This document shows, in pieces, positions 26,243-35,364 of a DNA stretch of 51,678 bases. Made by a program: the position numbers and the translations under genes. This stretch comes from an uncultured Bdellovibrionales bacterium (GTDB taxonomy: Bacteria; Bdellovibrionota; Bdellovibrionia; Bdellovibrionales; JAMPXM01), in contig CALBDW010000176.1 of assembly GCA_937927435.1 (NCBI GenBank), forward strand, positions 1-51,678. Direction: 5' to 3'. Each line of letters opens with the position of its first letter. Position 1 is the first letter of the stretch. The notes beneath the pieces were generated by a model that was given only the letters and a program-made list of their open reading frames with translations, did not search any database and was not told where the DNA came from.

Positions 26243-27322
26243 CTAGCGCTTCAAACGGGCCAAAAAGAGGCCCGAAAGGCCGACCATTGCAATATTTGGA
26301 AGCCAAACCGCTACCAGGGGAGGAAGAGCACCGTGCTGGCCCAACGTGATCCCCGAGTTATAGGCCGCCCAATAAACGAAGGCGAGAGCGATGGTCGCCC
26401 CGACGTTAAACGCCGCCCCACCAGACCGCTGCCGGGTCACACTAAACGGAATCCCCAGAAACGACATGACGAAGGCCGCAAAGGCAAAGGCGAACTTGGC
26501 GTGATATTCGACTTCATAACGGAGAGTGTCGAGCCCCGCCTCCTTGTTGCGGTTAATGAATCTCCTAAGCTCCGCCACACTCAGAGTTTCCGTGCTCTGC
26601 GTGGATTTCTGGATGTCGGCCGTTTCCTCGGATACCGGGATCGTTTTCTTTTTAAAATGCTGGGCTAACGGAACATTCGATTCTTCGCTAAAGACCGTCA
26701 CCGTTCCATCGGACAAGTCCCAATTGGTCCCCTGCATTTTGACATCCCGGGCGGTGATGATCTGAATGAGCCGCCAAGAACTGTCGAAAAAGTACATCGT
26801 CAGACCCTGAGCCGTTCCCTTATCCGGCTGCAACGTCTTGATATTGAACAAAACGTTACCCGACCGGTACCAGATCCGGTTGGTCTTCACCGTGGAATAA
26901 AGCCCGGGCCGATTCTGAATTTCCACGTACAGCACGTAGTTCCGCTGTTGGTTCACATAGGGAAGAAGACGGTCGTTGACCCAGAACGCGACCGCGGAAA
27001 TCAAAACGACGATGAACAAAATCGGAAAAGAAATACGCGCCAAGCTGAGGCCCGAACTAAAAAGTGCGACCAGTTCGTTGGAGCGGTTCAGCTGGCTCAA
27101 CGTAAAGATCGTGCCCAAAAGGCAGGCGACCGGAATCATTAAATAAATTTGGGATGGCGCCATCAAAACGTAATACTTGATGACGGCTTCAGCCGGCGCT
27201 TTGTACTGCGCGAGATCCGTCATGTAGTTGATGGCGATGAAAAGGGTAACGAAGACGACCAGACCGCCGACGCAGTAGGTGAGGAAGATTTTGGCGATGT
27301 AGCGGTCAATTATCGTTATCAT
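26243..27322 (-). CDS. lptG: LptF/LptG family permease of the LPS export machine
   Basis: Inner-membrane permease (YjgP/YjgQ family) that, as an LptF/LptG pair with LptB, extracts LPS from the membrane for transport to the outer membrane. The 359-residue product has the family layout: three N-terminal membrane helices (about 12-34, 52-72, 97-118), a central beta-jellyroll periplasmic domain (about 125-265) and three C-terminal helices. The N-terminal IIDRYIAKIF and the LSQLNRSNELVALFSSGLS loop are typical. LptF and LptG are hard to separate without alignment; LptG is the better guess. No partner is in the window. It is divergent from the RomR-like gene. Confidence 0.88.
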   Translation of the reverse strand: MITIIDRYIAKIFLTYCVGGLVVFVTLFIAINYMTDLAQYKAPAEAVIKYYVLMAPSQIYLMIPVACLLGTIFTLSQLNRSNELVALFSSGLSLARISFPILFIVVLISAVAFWVNDRLLPYVNQQRNYVLYVEIQNRPGLYSTVKTNRIWYRSGNVLFNIKTLQPDKGTAQGLTMYFFDSSWRLIQIITARDVKMQGTNWDLSDGTVTVFSEESNVPLAQHFKKKTIPVSEETADIQKSTQSTETLSVAELRRFINRNKEAGLDTLRYEVEYHAKFAFAFAAFVMSFLGIPFSVTRQRSGGAAFNVGATIALAFVYWAAYNSGITLGQHGALPPLVAVWLPNIAMVGLSGLFLARLKR

Positions 27323-27385
27323 CGGACTTCAATCCATCGTATGTTTCTTCGGAAACCCCAGTCAAACCTCCCCCTCGGACGAACC

Positions 27386-27414
27386 TTGACTCATCTCCGC
27401 AAAAATCGTTAACT
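27386..27414 (+). promoter_or_regulatory. Putative promoter giving a leaderless mRNA
   Basis: TTGACT (27386-27391, 5/6 to the -35 consensus) and TTAACT (27409-27414, 3/6 to -10) are separated by exactly 17 bases. A start 7 bases after the -10 falls on the ATG at 27421, and no ribosome binding site precedes that ATG. The -10 match is modest. Confidence 0.4.
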
Positions 27415-27420
27415 CAGTCC

Positions 27421-28644
27421 ATGGCATTACGCGTCTTACTCGCCGACGAGAGCACCACGATCAAGAAGGTGATGCAGTTGGCATTACAAGATTTCGCGGT
27501 CGAGGTGAAGTCAGTTCATACTGGCGTCGACGTCGCCGAGGTCGCCCGGTCTTTTGTTCCCGATATCGTCTTTATCGACGTTCTTCTGCAAAAGAAAAAC
27601 GGCTACGAAGTCTGCGCCGAACTCAAACGCGATCCAGAACTGAAAACGATTCCCGTCGTTTTGATGTGGAGCTCGTTCATGGATCTGGACGAAAAACAAG
27701 CGGCCCTGTCGAACGCCGACCGCCAACTCGAAAAGCCGTTTGACGTCGAGCACCTCCGCCAGCTGGTCATGGAGCTCGTCCCCAAGACGCGTTCACAACG
27801 GTTAGCGCATTTCCTCCAGTATCCGGAAAGCATCACCGAACCTCTCAGAGAGGAAATCGCGCAAAAATCGCCGCAAACTCCGCCTCCGCTTCCGCCGCGC
27901 GGAACGACAGCAGCATCTGCTGCGACACCACCGCCACCGGCCGCGGAAGCCGCCTCGTCGTGGAATATGGACAGCTTCGAGGACATCAAGTCCTATACGG
28001 AACCGCCACACGAGGCTGAGCCCGATGACGAAGGGGAAGCGGAAAAATTCTCCGAGGTGCGGATCGTTCCGCCAGCCATGCCGCAAAACGCGGCATCATC
28101 CGCAGGGGCTCAAACCGCAAACGCAGTCAGCCTCGAAATGCCTGCTGGGGAGCCGACTGAGTCCGGAAAACCGTCCGACGACGATCTCGAACCGTGGTCG
28201 CACCAAGACCTCTCGCGCTTTAAACTCGACTTGGAACCCGAATCCGCCGCAGCCCCCGAAAGCGCAGAAATGGGCCTCGAGTTTACAGAATCGGAACCGC
28301 CGCCCATGGAGAACACCTCCGGTTATGAAGTCGGCATTGCAGAATCGGAAGCCGCCCCCGGCACCGAACCCCCGGCTCTTGAAATCGAACTCGGCGAATT
28401 AGACCCGAACGTACGCTTTGAAACGGAAGAAGTTCCCGAGGAGGAGGCTCCGGACATCCCGGTTCCACCAGCTAAATCCCCGGACCTTGACGAAAACCAG
28501 TTAGAACGGATTATCAGGGCGCAAAGCCGGGAAATCATCGAAAGACTCGTGCGCCGAATCGTCCCGGAAATCGCGACACAAATGATTCGCGAAGAACTGG
28601 AGAGACTTCTCGAAGAACCGGGACCAGGAGGAAATCCGACATGA
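27421..28644 (+). CDS. Response regulator with Pro/Glu-rich linker and helical C-terminus (RomR-like architecture)
   Basis: The 407-residue product has an N-terminal receiver domain (about 1-118) with the acidic pair in LLADES, phospho-acceptor D53 in VFIDVLL and conserved K105 in LEKPF. It is followed by a long disordered region rich in Pro, Ala and Glu (about 135-350), and a C-terminal amphipathic helix set (about 355-395, EIIERLVRRIVPEIATQMI). This receiver/Pro-rich/Glu-rich layout and length match RomR, a polarity regulator in Myxococcus and Bdellovibrio. I cannot prove orthology, as other deltaproteobacterial regulators share the helical tail. It has no ribosome binding site and overlaps nadC by 4 bases (ATGA). 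Confidence 0.75.
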   Translation: MALRVLLADESTTIKKVMQLALQDFAVEVKSVHTGVDVAEVARSFVPDIVFIDVLLQKKNGYEVCAELKRDPELKTIPVVLMWSSFMDLDEKQAALSNADRQLEKPFDVEHLRQLVMELVPKTRSQRLAHFLQYPESITEPLREEIAQKSPQTPPPLPPRGTTAASAATPPPPAAEAASSWNMDSFEDIKSYTEPPHEAEPDDEGEAEKFSEVRIVPPAMPQNAASSAGAQTANAVSLEMPAGEPTESGKPSDDDLEPWSHQDLSRFKLDLEPESAAAPESAEMGLEFTESEPPPMENTSGYEVGIAESEAAPGTEPPALEIELGELDPNVRFETEEVPEEEAPDIPVPPAKSPDLDENQLERIIRAQSREIIERLVRRIVPEIATQMIREELERLLEEPGPGGNPT

Positions 28645-29483
28645 CTTTACAGGAACTCATTCAAGCCGCGCTACGCGAAGATATGCCGAACGGCGACCTC
28701 ACCACTGACTCGCTCGCTCTGGCGCCCCGATTCGGTCAAGCGCGTTTGGTGGCCAAACAAGACCTAGTTCTCTCGGGAACCTTGCCCTTCGAGCAGACGA
28801 TCCTCATGCTCGAGCCCAATGCGCGCGTCCAATGGCACTTCAAAGAGGGCGACTCCATCTTGAAAAACCAAGTCATCTGCCACGTGTCGGGCGACCTGAT
28901 TCAAATACTGAAGGCGGAGCGCGTGGCTTTGAACTTCATCGGCCACCTTTCTGGAATCGCGTCCCTTACGCGCGAATTCGTCAAACAAGTCGAACACACG
29001 AAAGCGAAGATTCTCGACACGCGTAAAACCTTGCCCGCTTACCGAGAACTCGAAAAACGCGCTGTCGTGCACGGGGGAGGACATAACCACCGCTACAACC
29101 TCAGCGAAGCCGTTCTCATAAAGGACAACCATATTCGCGTCGCGGGGGGACTCGCGAAAGCCGTGCAACGGGTGCGGGAGCACTGGCGGGATAAAATCGA
29201 AGTGGAATGCTCCAACCTCGAAGAAGTGCGCGAAGCCGTCGCATGCGGTGTCGAACGCATCCTGCTCGACAATATGTCGAATAATATGCTCCGCCAAGCC
29301 CTTGAAATCATTCCGCCTCAGATCGTGACGGAAGCGAGCGGCAATATGACACTCGATCGAGTCCGCTCAGTCGCGGAGCTGGGCGTGGACTACATCAGTG
29401 TCGGCGCCATTACCCACTCAGCCCCCAACGCGGACGTCAGCTTGATCTTCGACTGGCTTGAATCGGTCGAGGCCCCCATATGA
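28641..29483 (+). CDS. nadC: Nicotinate-nucleotide pyrophosphorylase (carboxylating)
   Basis: Converts quinolinate and PRPP to nicotinate mononucleotide in de novo NAD synthesis. The 280-residue product has the expected N-terminal EDMPNGDLTTD, the RVALNFIGHLSGIASLTR helix, the substrate-binding DTRKTLPAYRELEKRAV region, HRYNLSEAVLIKDNHI, VECSNLEE and the C-terminal DYISVGAITHS. Start and stop overlap the neighbours by ATGA on both sides (28641-28644 and 29480-29483), so it is translationally coupled to the response regulator upstream and birA downstream. nadA and nadB are not in the window. Confidence 0.96.
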   Translation: MTLQELIQAALREDMPNGDLTTDSLALAPRFGQARLVAKQDLVLSGTLPFEQTILMLEPNARVQWHFKEGDSILKNQVICHVSGDLIQILKAERVALNFIGHLSGIASLTREFVKQVEHTKAKILDTRKTLPAYRELEKRAVVHGGGHNHRYNLSEAVLIKDNHIRVAGGLAKAVQRVREHWRDKIEVECSNLEEVREAVACGVERILLDNMSNNMLRQALEIIPPQIVTEASGNMTLDRVRSVAELGVDYISVGAITHSAPNADVSLIFDWLESVEAPI

Positions 29484-30253
29484 GTTCAAGCGTCGATGTC
29501 TTTTCATGGACAAGAGATTGGGCGAGCGAAGCGGGCCTCAAACTCGCGGCATTTGAAACGGTCAACTCGACGAATCTGTACGCCAAAGATGACACTTCTC
29601 CAGAAACGGCACCCGTCTTGACGGATCGAACAAGTATCTTAGCTGGCCCCTCGCTTTATCTCGCGAAGAACCAAACGGCCGGACGCGGACGCGGCTCAAA
29701 CGTCTGGATTTCCCCGGAAGGTGGACTTCTCGCTTCCTGGAGTTTTTCGGTCGTCCGGGTGCCGCAACCGATTTTCGCGCCGACCGTGGGACTCGCGCTC
29801 TTTAAGGCCTGCACTGAAACCTGGCCCCTCGTGCCCTTCAGCTTAAAAGCTCCCAACGATCTCTTGATCGAAACCAAGAAAGCCGCGGGGATCTTAATTG
29901 AGACCATCGAAACCTTTGCCCCGTCCGGCGCCTCAAAAGAGTGCCGCACGGTCATCGGTATCGGGATGAATGTGGCTGCTCCGCCCCCTGGGGTCGACAC
30001 GGCCACCTGTCTTTCCGATCACTTGCGGACACCGCTTTCGCAGGCCTCGTGGCGGGCGTTCCTGCACTCCCTTGTGAAGCACTTGAAGGAGGCCGTCCTC
30101 GTCGGGCAAAAGGACCGCCTCTCACCGGAATTATGTGGTCAGCTGTGCCATGCCTTAAACCTGAATCCCCTGCTAAAAGAACCGATCATTCGTGTTGATG
30201 AACTTGGCCAGTTACACCTCTCATCTGGTATTGTACGCTGGCAGGAACTGTAA
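29480..30253 (+). CDS. birA: Biotin-[acetyl-CoA-carboxylase] ligase (no DNA-binding domain)
   Basis: Attaches biotin to the carboxyl carrier protein of biotin-dependent carboxylases. The 257-residue product contains the catalytic motif QTAGRGRG (65-72) preceded by the ETVNSTNLYAK substrate loop, LKAPNDLLI (KWPND in most homologues; here A replaces W) and AAGILIET. It lacks the N-terminal helix-turn-helix of bifunctional BirA, so it should not act as a repressor. It overlaps nadC by ATGA, and the next gene has its ribosome binding site right at the birA stop, so they form one operon. Confidence 0.92.
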   Translation: MSSSVDVFSWTRDWASEAGLKLAAFETVNSTNLYAKDDTSPETAPVLTDRTSILAGPSLYLAKNQTAGRGRGSNVWISPEGGLLASWSFSVVRVPQPIFAPTVGLALFKACTETWPLVPFSLKAPNDLLIETKKAAGILIETIETFAPSGASKECRTVIGIGMNVAAPPPGVDTATCLSDHLRTPLSQASWRAFLHSLVKHLKEAVLVGQKDRLSPELCGQLCHALNLNPLLKEPIIRVDELGQLHLSSGIVRWQEL

Positions 30254-30263
30254 GGAGGATTAC

Positions 30264-30818
<555 letters not shown>

Positions 30819-30825
30819 GGGCTCT

Positions 30826-31359
30826 ATGAAATACCTCGTGGCGTCTGTCGTCGCGACAATTCTCGTTTTGATTGTCGCGCTTTTACTTTACCTCGGAGCT
30901 TTCAAGCCTGTGACAGTGGCCCTTGAGGAAGATGGGCCTTTCCGCATGGTCTACAAAACCCATATCGGCCCTTACCATAAGATCGTGCCAACGATCGAAG
31001 ATGTGGAGAAATGGGCGGTTGAAAACGGGGAGGCTTGCCAAATCAGCTTCGGGGAATACTTGGACGACCCGCGCGTCGTCGACGAGGACCGTTTACGTTC
31101 CAACGGAGGATGCGTGGTCGAAGGCGATTGGTCCGGGCGACTTCCCGAAGGAATGGAGTTTAAAGTAGTGCCCCGCCGAGAATACGTCACAGCGATCTTC
31201 ACCGGAGCTCCGTCGATCAGTCCCTACAAAGTCTATCCGAAAGCTCTCAAGTACATGGAGAGCCTGAACCTCAAACACGAAGGGACGATCATAGAAATGT
31301 ACGAAAGACTTCCCAACGAGGGGATTCGGACGCGGTACCTTTTTTCGTTTTCTCGCTAA
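30826..31359 (+). CDS. Membrane-anchored GyrI-like (AraC effector-binding fold) protein
   Basis: The 177-residue product has one N-terminal membrane segment (about 3-24), then a GyrI-like/SOUL-type small-molecule-binding domain. Two tandem halves are recognisable: HIGPYHKI...FGEYLDDPRVV and, further on, KVVPRREYVTAIFTGAP...YKVYPKALKYME. Family members bind hydrophobic or cyclic ligands or inhibit gyrase; here a membrane anchor places the domain in the periplasm or facing inward, and the ligand is not known. It follows the thioredoxin-fold gene by 7 bases and probably ends the operon. Confidence 0.78.
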   Translation: MKYLVASVVATILVLIVALLLYLGAFKPVTVALEEDGPFRMVYKTHIGPYHKIVPTIEDVEKWAVENGEACQISFGEYLDDPRVVDEDRLRSNGGCVVEGDWSGRLPEGMEFKVVPRREYVTAIFTGAPSISPYKVYPKALKYMESLNLKHEGTIIEMYERLPNEGIRTRYLFSFSR

Positions 31360-31406
31360 GCATTCACATGAAGGCGAGTCCACGGCTATCAACGCGGACT
31401 CCGCCT

Positions 31407-31877
31407 TTATTTCATAAGCACATACTCGGAAGATTCCCCGGCGCTCATTTGGTAAGTCCTGAAATACAGAATGAGCTGCGACGGCACCAAATCCCGACAA
31501 AGGCGCTCGGAGTGGTCGACCACAGAAACTTCATGCCGAACGCCGTTTGCGACCGACAGCCCTTCCGGCGCCACGTAAACGTAAGACCCGCACCAATTCA
31601 ACGGCTCACCGTAAGGGACAATTACGATGTGGCGCAAAGCCGGTCTCTTGAGGCATTTTACCCGCCCAGCCGCACGCAGCATGCCGCAAGGATCATCATA
31701 GATTTCAGCTTTTATAAGCTTCGCATCCTCATCAATCTGCACAAAACCTACGACATCGGTTACCCGCTCGCCGTTGATAAAAACCTTCGGAAGCATGTGT
31801 TTCTGTGCCTGTTTTGGATTTGCCGCAAATGCCAAAATGCTCATCAAAAGCGTGCCAACGAAGACAAAAAGTCTCAT
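31407..31877 (-). CDS. Secreted small protein of unknown function
   Basis: The 156-residue product has a Sec signal peptide (MRLFVFVGTLLMSILAFA, cleavage after residue 18-19) and no other membrane segment. The mature part is strand-rich with four cysteines (near residues 64, 75, 96 and 127), which could form two disulfides in the envelope or outside. I do not recognise the family. GGAGGTG lies 5 bases before the ATG. It lies between the operon ending at 31359 and the aconitase gene and seems to be a single-gene unit. Confidence 0.68.
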   Translation of the reverse strand: MRLFVFVGTLLMSILAFAANPKQAQKHMLPKVFINGERVTDVVGFVQIDEDAKLIKAEIYDDPCGMLRAAGRVKCLKRPALRHIVIVPYGEPLNWCGSYVYVAPEGLSVANGVRHEVSVVDHSERLCRDLVPSQLILYFRTYQMSAGESSEYVLMK

Positions 31878-31983
31878 CCAGACACCTCCAAAAAGGTTTT
31901 GGTGCCACCATTACACATCTACAGCAGACCTCGTGCAATGAAGGTGCCAGAAGAGCGCAGTCTATTTTATAAGCAAATCAAGA

Positions 31984-32026
31984 ATTGTTTAGAAACCTGC
32001 CCGGCACTGCTTAACAACCGGGCAGG
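31984..32026 (-). terminator. Intrinsic terminator after aconitase
   Basis: On the minus strand, CCTGCCCGG (32026-32018) pairs with CCGGGCAGG (32004-31996) around a 13-base loop, followed by the T-rich TTTCTAAACAATTCTT. It lies 8 bases past the aconitase stop. Confidence 0.75.
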
Positions 32027-32034
32027 CCTTTTGA

Positions 32035-34308
32035 TCACTGACTGAGTTGCTGGCGCAGCAGGTTCAGAGCGCTACCCGCTTGGAACCATTTGATCTGCTC
32101 AGCGTTGAAGGTGTGCTTGAGTTCGACCGTTTCTTTCGTGCCATCCGCGTGCGTAATCTCGAGCGAGAGATTTTTGCCGGGCGCGAATGTCGAAAGCCCA
32201 CGCAACGTCAGACGGTCATCCTCGCGAATCTTATCGTAATCCGACGAGTTGACGAACATGAGCGGCAACGCACCTTGCTTCTTCAGGTTCGTTTCGTGGA
32301 TACGAGCGAAGCTCTTCGCGATGACAGCGACACCGCCCAAGTAGCGCGGCGACATGGCCGCATGTTCGCGGCTCGAGCCTTCGCCGTAGTTTTCGTCACC
32401 GACGATCACCCACTTCACGTCCTTCGCTTTGTAATCGCGGGCGATTTTCGCGAACTCAAGCCCCGACTCACCCGTGAGAACGTTCTTACCGAGACCGATT
32501 TCGTTCGTGAAGGCGTTCGTCGCACCCAACAGCAAGTTGTTCGAAATGTTGTCGAGGTGACCACGGTAGCGGAGCCACTTTCCAGCCGGGCTGATATGGT
32601 CGGTCGTGCACTTCCCTTTTGCTTTGCAAAGGACAACCATGTTTTCGACGGCATCGCTGCCATCCCATTTCGGGAACGGCTCAAGCAACTGCAAGCGTTC
32701 GCTCTTGGGATTTACAGCAACCGTCACCGAACGACCCGCCGGTGCTTGGTAGCCATGCGGATCAGGAACAAAGCCTTTCGCCGGCAACTCATCCGCTTGC
32801 GGCGGCTCGAACTTGAACTTCTTGCCGTCGGCACCTTCGAGTTCGTCGGTCAGCGGGTTGAAGTCGATCCGGCCGGCGATACCGAGCGCCATGACGATTT
32901 CGGGGCTTCCGATAAACGCCAGCGTCTCGGGGTTCTCGTCCTGACGGCCGCGGAAGTTACGGTTGAAGGACGTCACGATCGTATTGACCTCACCCTTCTT
33001 GATGTCATCACGACGCCATTGACCGATGCACGGACCGCAGGCGTTCGCGATCACCGTCGCACCGACCGCGTTGAAAATCGCCATCATGCCGTCGCGCTCA
33101 ATCGTGTTTTGGATTTGCGTCGAACCGGGCGAGACGAGGAATTGCTGTTTCATCTTCAAGCCGCGGTCCAACGCCTGTTTCGCGATGAAAGCCGCGCGAC
33201 CAATGTCCTCGTACGAAGAGTTCGTGCACGAACCGATCAAAGCGGCCGAAAGCTTCGTCGGCCAGCCATTGGCCTTCGCGTCCTCGGCCATCTTTGAAAT
33301 CGGATGCGCGATATCCGGCGAGTGTGGACCGACCAGGTGCGGTTCGAGAGTCGAGAGATCGATCTCGATGATTTGGTCGTAGTACTTCTCCGGATTCTCG
33401 AGAACCTCGGGGTCGGCGGTTAAGAGGTCTTTGTTCTCGTCCGCCAAAGCTGCAATTTCGCCGCGGTTCGTAATCTTCAGGTAGGCTCTCATACGATCAT
33501 CGTAGGGGAAGATCGAACAGGTCGCTCCGAGTTCCGCGCCCATGTTCGTGATCGTCGCCTTCGCGGTCGCCGAAATCGACTCGCAGCCCTCGCCGAAGTA
33601 TTCGACAATCTTGTCGGTTCCCCCTTTGGTCGAGAGAATGCCAAGGAGTTTCAGGATGACGTCTTTACCGGACGTCCAGCCGTTCATTTTCCCTTTGAGG
33701 CGAACGCCGATGAGCTTCGGATGCTTCACTTCCCACGGCAGGCCGGCCATGACGTCGCTTGCATCAGCACCGCCGACACCGCACGCGACCATGCCGAGGC
33801 CGCCCGCGTTGGGCGTGTGCGAGTCCGTACCGATCATCAAGCCGCCCGGGAAGGCGTAGTTTTCCAGAATGACTTGGTGAATGATACCGGCTCCCGGCTT
33901 CCAAAAGCCGATCCCATACCGAGAGGCAGCCGTGGCGAGGAATTCATAAACTTCGCTGTTCTCGTTGAGCGCCGTCTTCATGTCGGAGGCGGCGTCGACG
34001 TGCGCACGGATCAAGTGGTCGCAATGAACGGTCGACGGAACAGCGGCTTCATCACGTCCCGCCAACATAAATTGGAGCATGGCCATTTGCGCTGTCGCAT
34101 CTTGCATCGCGACCCGGTCCGGCCGAAGCAGCAGGAAGCTCTTTCCTCTTTCCAATTCCTGCCCTTTCGGATCATCGAGGTGGCCAAACAATACCTTCTC
34201 CGCCAGCGTTAACGGGCGATTGAGACGGGCCCGCACGATCCTCAAACGCTCGCGACTGAGCTCATAAACCTTCTTCACCATTTCCGGCGTGGTTTCGATC
34301 TTGGCCAT
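32035..34308 (-). CDS. acn: Aconitate hydratase, mitochondrial type
   Basis: TCA-cycle enzyme that isomerises citrate to isocitrate through cis-aconitate with a 4Fe-4S cluster. The 757-residue length and sequence pattern match the mitochondrial-type aconitase, not the longer AcnA (about 890) or AcnB. The cluster cysteines are visible in [12 protein letters not shown] and [10 protein letters not shown]. The N-terminal region has [11 protein letters not shown] and the TVHCDHLI segment; the C-terminal swivel domain includes [13 protein letters not shown] and the [15 protein letters not shown] stretch. GAGGAG precedes the ATG. A hairpin terminator follows its stop, and the gene appears to be monocistronic. 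Confidence 0.95.
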   Translation of the reverse strand: MAKIETTPEMVKKVYELSRERLRIVRARLNRPLTLAEKVLFGHLDDPKGQELERGKSFLLLRPDRVAMQDATAQMAMLQFMLAGRDEAAVPSTVHCDHLIRAHVDAASDMKTALNENSEVYEFLATAASRYGIGFWKPGAGIIHQVILENYAFPGGLMIGTDSHTPNAGGLGMVACGVGGADASDVMAGLPWEVKHPKLIGVRLKGKMNGWTSGKDVILKLLGILSTKGGTDKIVEYFGEGCESISATAKATITNMGAELGATCSIFPYDDRMRAYLKITNRGEIAALADENKDLLTADPEVLENPEKYYDQIIEIDLSTLEPHLVGPHSPDIAHPISKMAEDAKANGWPTKLSAALIGSCTNSSYEDIGRAAFIAKQALDRGLKMKQQFLVSPGSTQIQNTIERDGMMAIFNAVGATVIANACGPCIGQWRRDDIKKGEVNTIVTSFNRNFRGRQDENPETLAFIGSPEIVMALGIAGRIDFNPLTDELEGADGKKFKFEPPQADELPAKGFVPDPHGYQAPAGRSVTVAVNPKSERLQLLEPFPKWDGSDAVENMVVLCKAKGKCTTDHISPAGKWLRYRGHLDNISNNLLLGATNAFTNEIGLGKNVLTGESGLEFAKIARDYKAKDVKWVIVGDENYGEGSSREHAAMSPRYLGGVAVIAKSFARIHETNLKKQGALPLMFVNSSDYDKIREDDRLTLRGLSTFAPGKNLSLEITHADGTKETVELKHTFNAEQIKWFQAGSALNLLRQQLSQ

Positions 34309-34501
34309 GGCTAACTCCTCGATTCTTCAACTCTTTTAGTGTGTGTTACGAGAGTAGTCCTGTGTGAGACATTCGACAACTATCGTCACACCACGTTAGC
34401 GGCAAAACATTTTGATTTTCCCTGTTTCCGCCGGTACCGATTATCTCTTGCCGGAAGGGCTCTCGGACATCCAGGGAATTGGAGAGAAAAAAGGGGGATT
34501 C

Positions 34502-35353
34502 ATGATGCCCAAAATCAAAGCGATCAAGGCGGTTTGGCTGGCGATTGCCCTTACCATAACTCCCCTCTTCCCTTCGAACGCCCTCGCGTTTCGCTCTTCA
34601 GACGCCTGCATCTCGGTCTGTATCGGCACCCAAAGCCAGTTCGGCGAAGCCATGGGCTTGGCCGCACAACTACCGGCCCAGTTCCGTCTGGCCGTTTGGA
34701 ACGTCTATAAAGGCGGGTATTCCCACTCGAACCAGGGTTTGGAACTCGCGGCCCTCCTGCAAGAAGCCCATATCGCGTTGATTCAAGAGGCCATCGGCGA
34801 CCCGAGTTTCATCCGGCCCTTGATGGCCGCCAATGCCGGATTCCGCTGGACGCTTGCGCACGCCTTTTATCGCATCAGCGGCGACCCGACCGGAGTGGCC
34901 ACAGGCTCCAACACCTTTCCTTTATGGAGCGAGGTTCAACTCTCTCCGGTGACGGAGCCGATCGTAAAAACGCCCAAGTCGATTCTCATCACGAAGTACT
35001 TCCTCGAGAGCTCATCAGAGCCTCTCCTTGTGATCAATGTGCATGGAATCAACTTTGTCTCGATCTCTTCTTACCGTAAGCATGTCGATCAGATGGTCGA
35101 GGCCGCCGGCAACCATCAAGGACCGGTCATACTTGCGGGGGACTTCAATACGTGGAGTAGCGCACGAATGGAATACCTGCTCGAACGGACGGCTCAGCTC
35201 GGCCTTTCCCGCATCCCGATTGAAGTGTCGTCGTCCCGACAACTAGATCACGTCTTTACGCGCGGCCTGCAGCCGCTTGCCGCCCAAGAGATCAGCTGGT
35301 TTACGTCGTCAGACCATTGGCCTCTCGTTGTCGACCTGAAGGTTGAACAGTAA
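34502..35353 (+). CDS. Secreted endonuclease/exonuclease/phosphatase (EEP) family protein
   Basis: The 283-residue product has a signal peptide (about 1-29, ending at NALA) and the EEP metal-hydrolase motif set: LAVWNVYKG, the metal-binding Glu in ALIQEA, NVHGINF (NxH), the GDFNTW block and the terminal SDHWPL. EEP enzymes cleave nucleic acids, inositol phosphates or sphingomyelin; the exact substrate cannot be inferred, but secretion fits a nuclease or phosphodiesterase acting outside the cytoplasm. The start is ATG at 34502 or the next one at 34505; GGGGGA is 3-6 bases upstream. It is divergent from aconitase and convergent with the fibre-like gene. Confidence 0.82.
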   Translation: MMPKIKAIKAVWLAIALTITPLFPSNALAFRSSDACISVCIGTQSQFGEAMGLAAQLPAQFRLAVWNVYKGGYSHSNQGLELAALLQEAHIALIQEAIGDPSFIRPLMAANAGFRWTLAHAFYRISGDPTGVATGSNTFPLWSEVQLSPVTEPIVKTPKSILITKYFLESSSEPLLVINVHGINFVSISSYRKHVDQMVEAAGNHQGPVILAGDFNTWSSARMEYLLERTAQLGLSRIPIEVSSSRQLDHVFTRGLQPLAAQEISWFTSSDHWPLVVDLKVEQ

Positions 35354-35364
35354 ATCGGTCGGTT

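Noticed and set aside
32047..33297. A 416-codon plus-strand open frame opposite aconitase
   Set aside because: The aconitase reading is unambiguous, and the antisense product has no domain, with biased Arg/Val/Asp content typical of a shadow frame.
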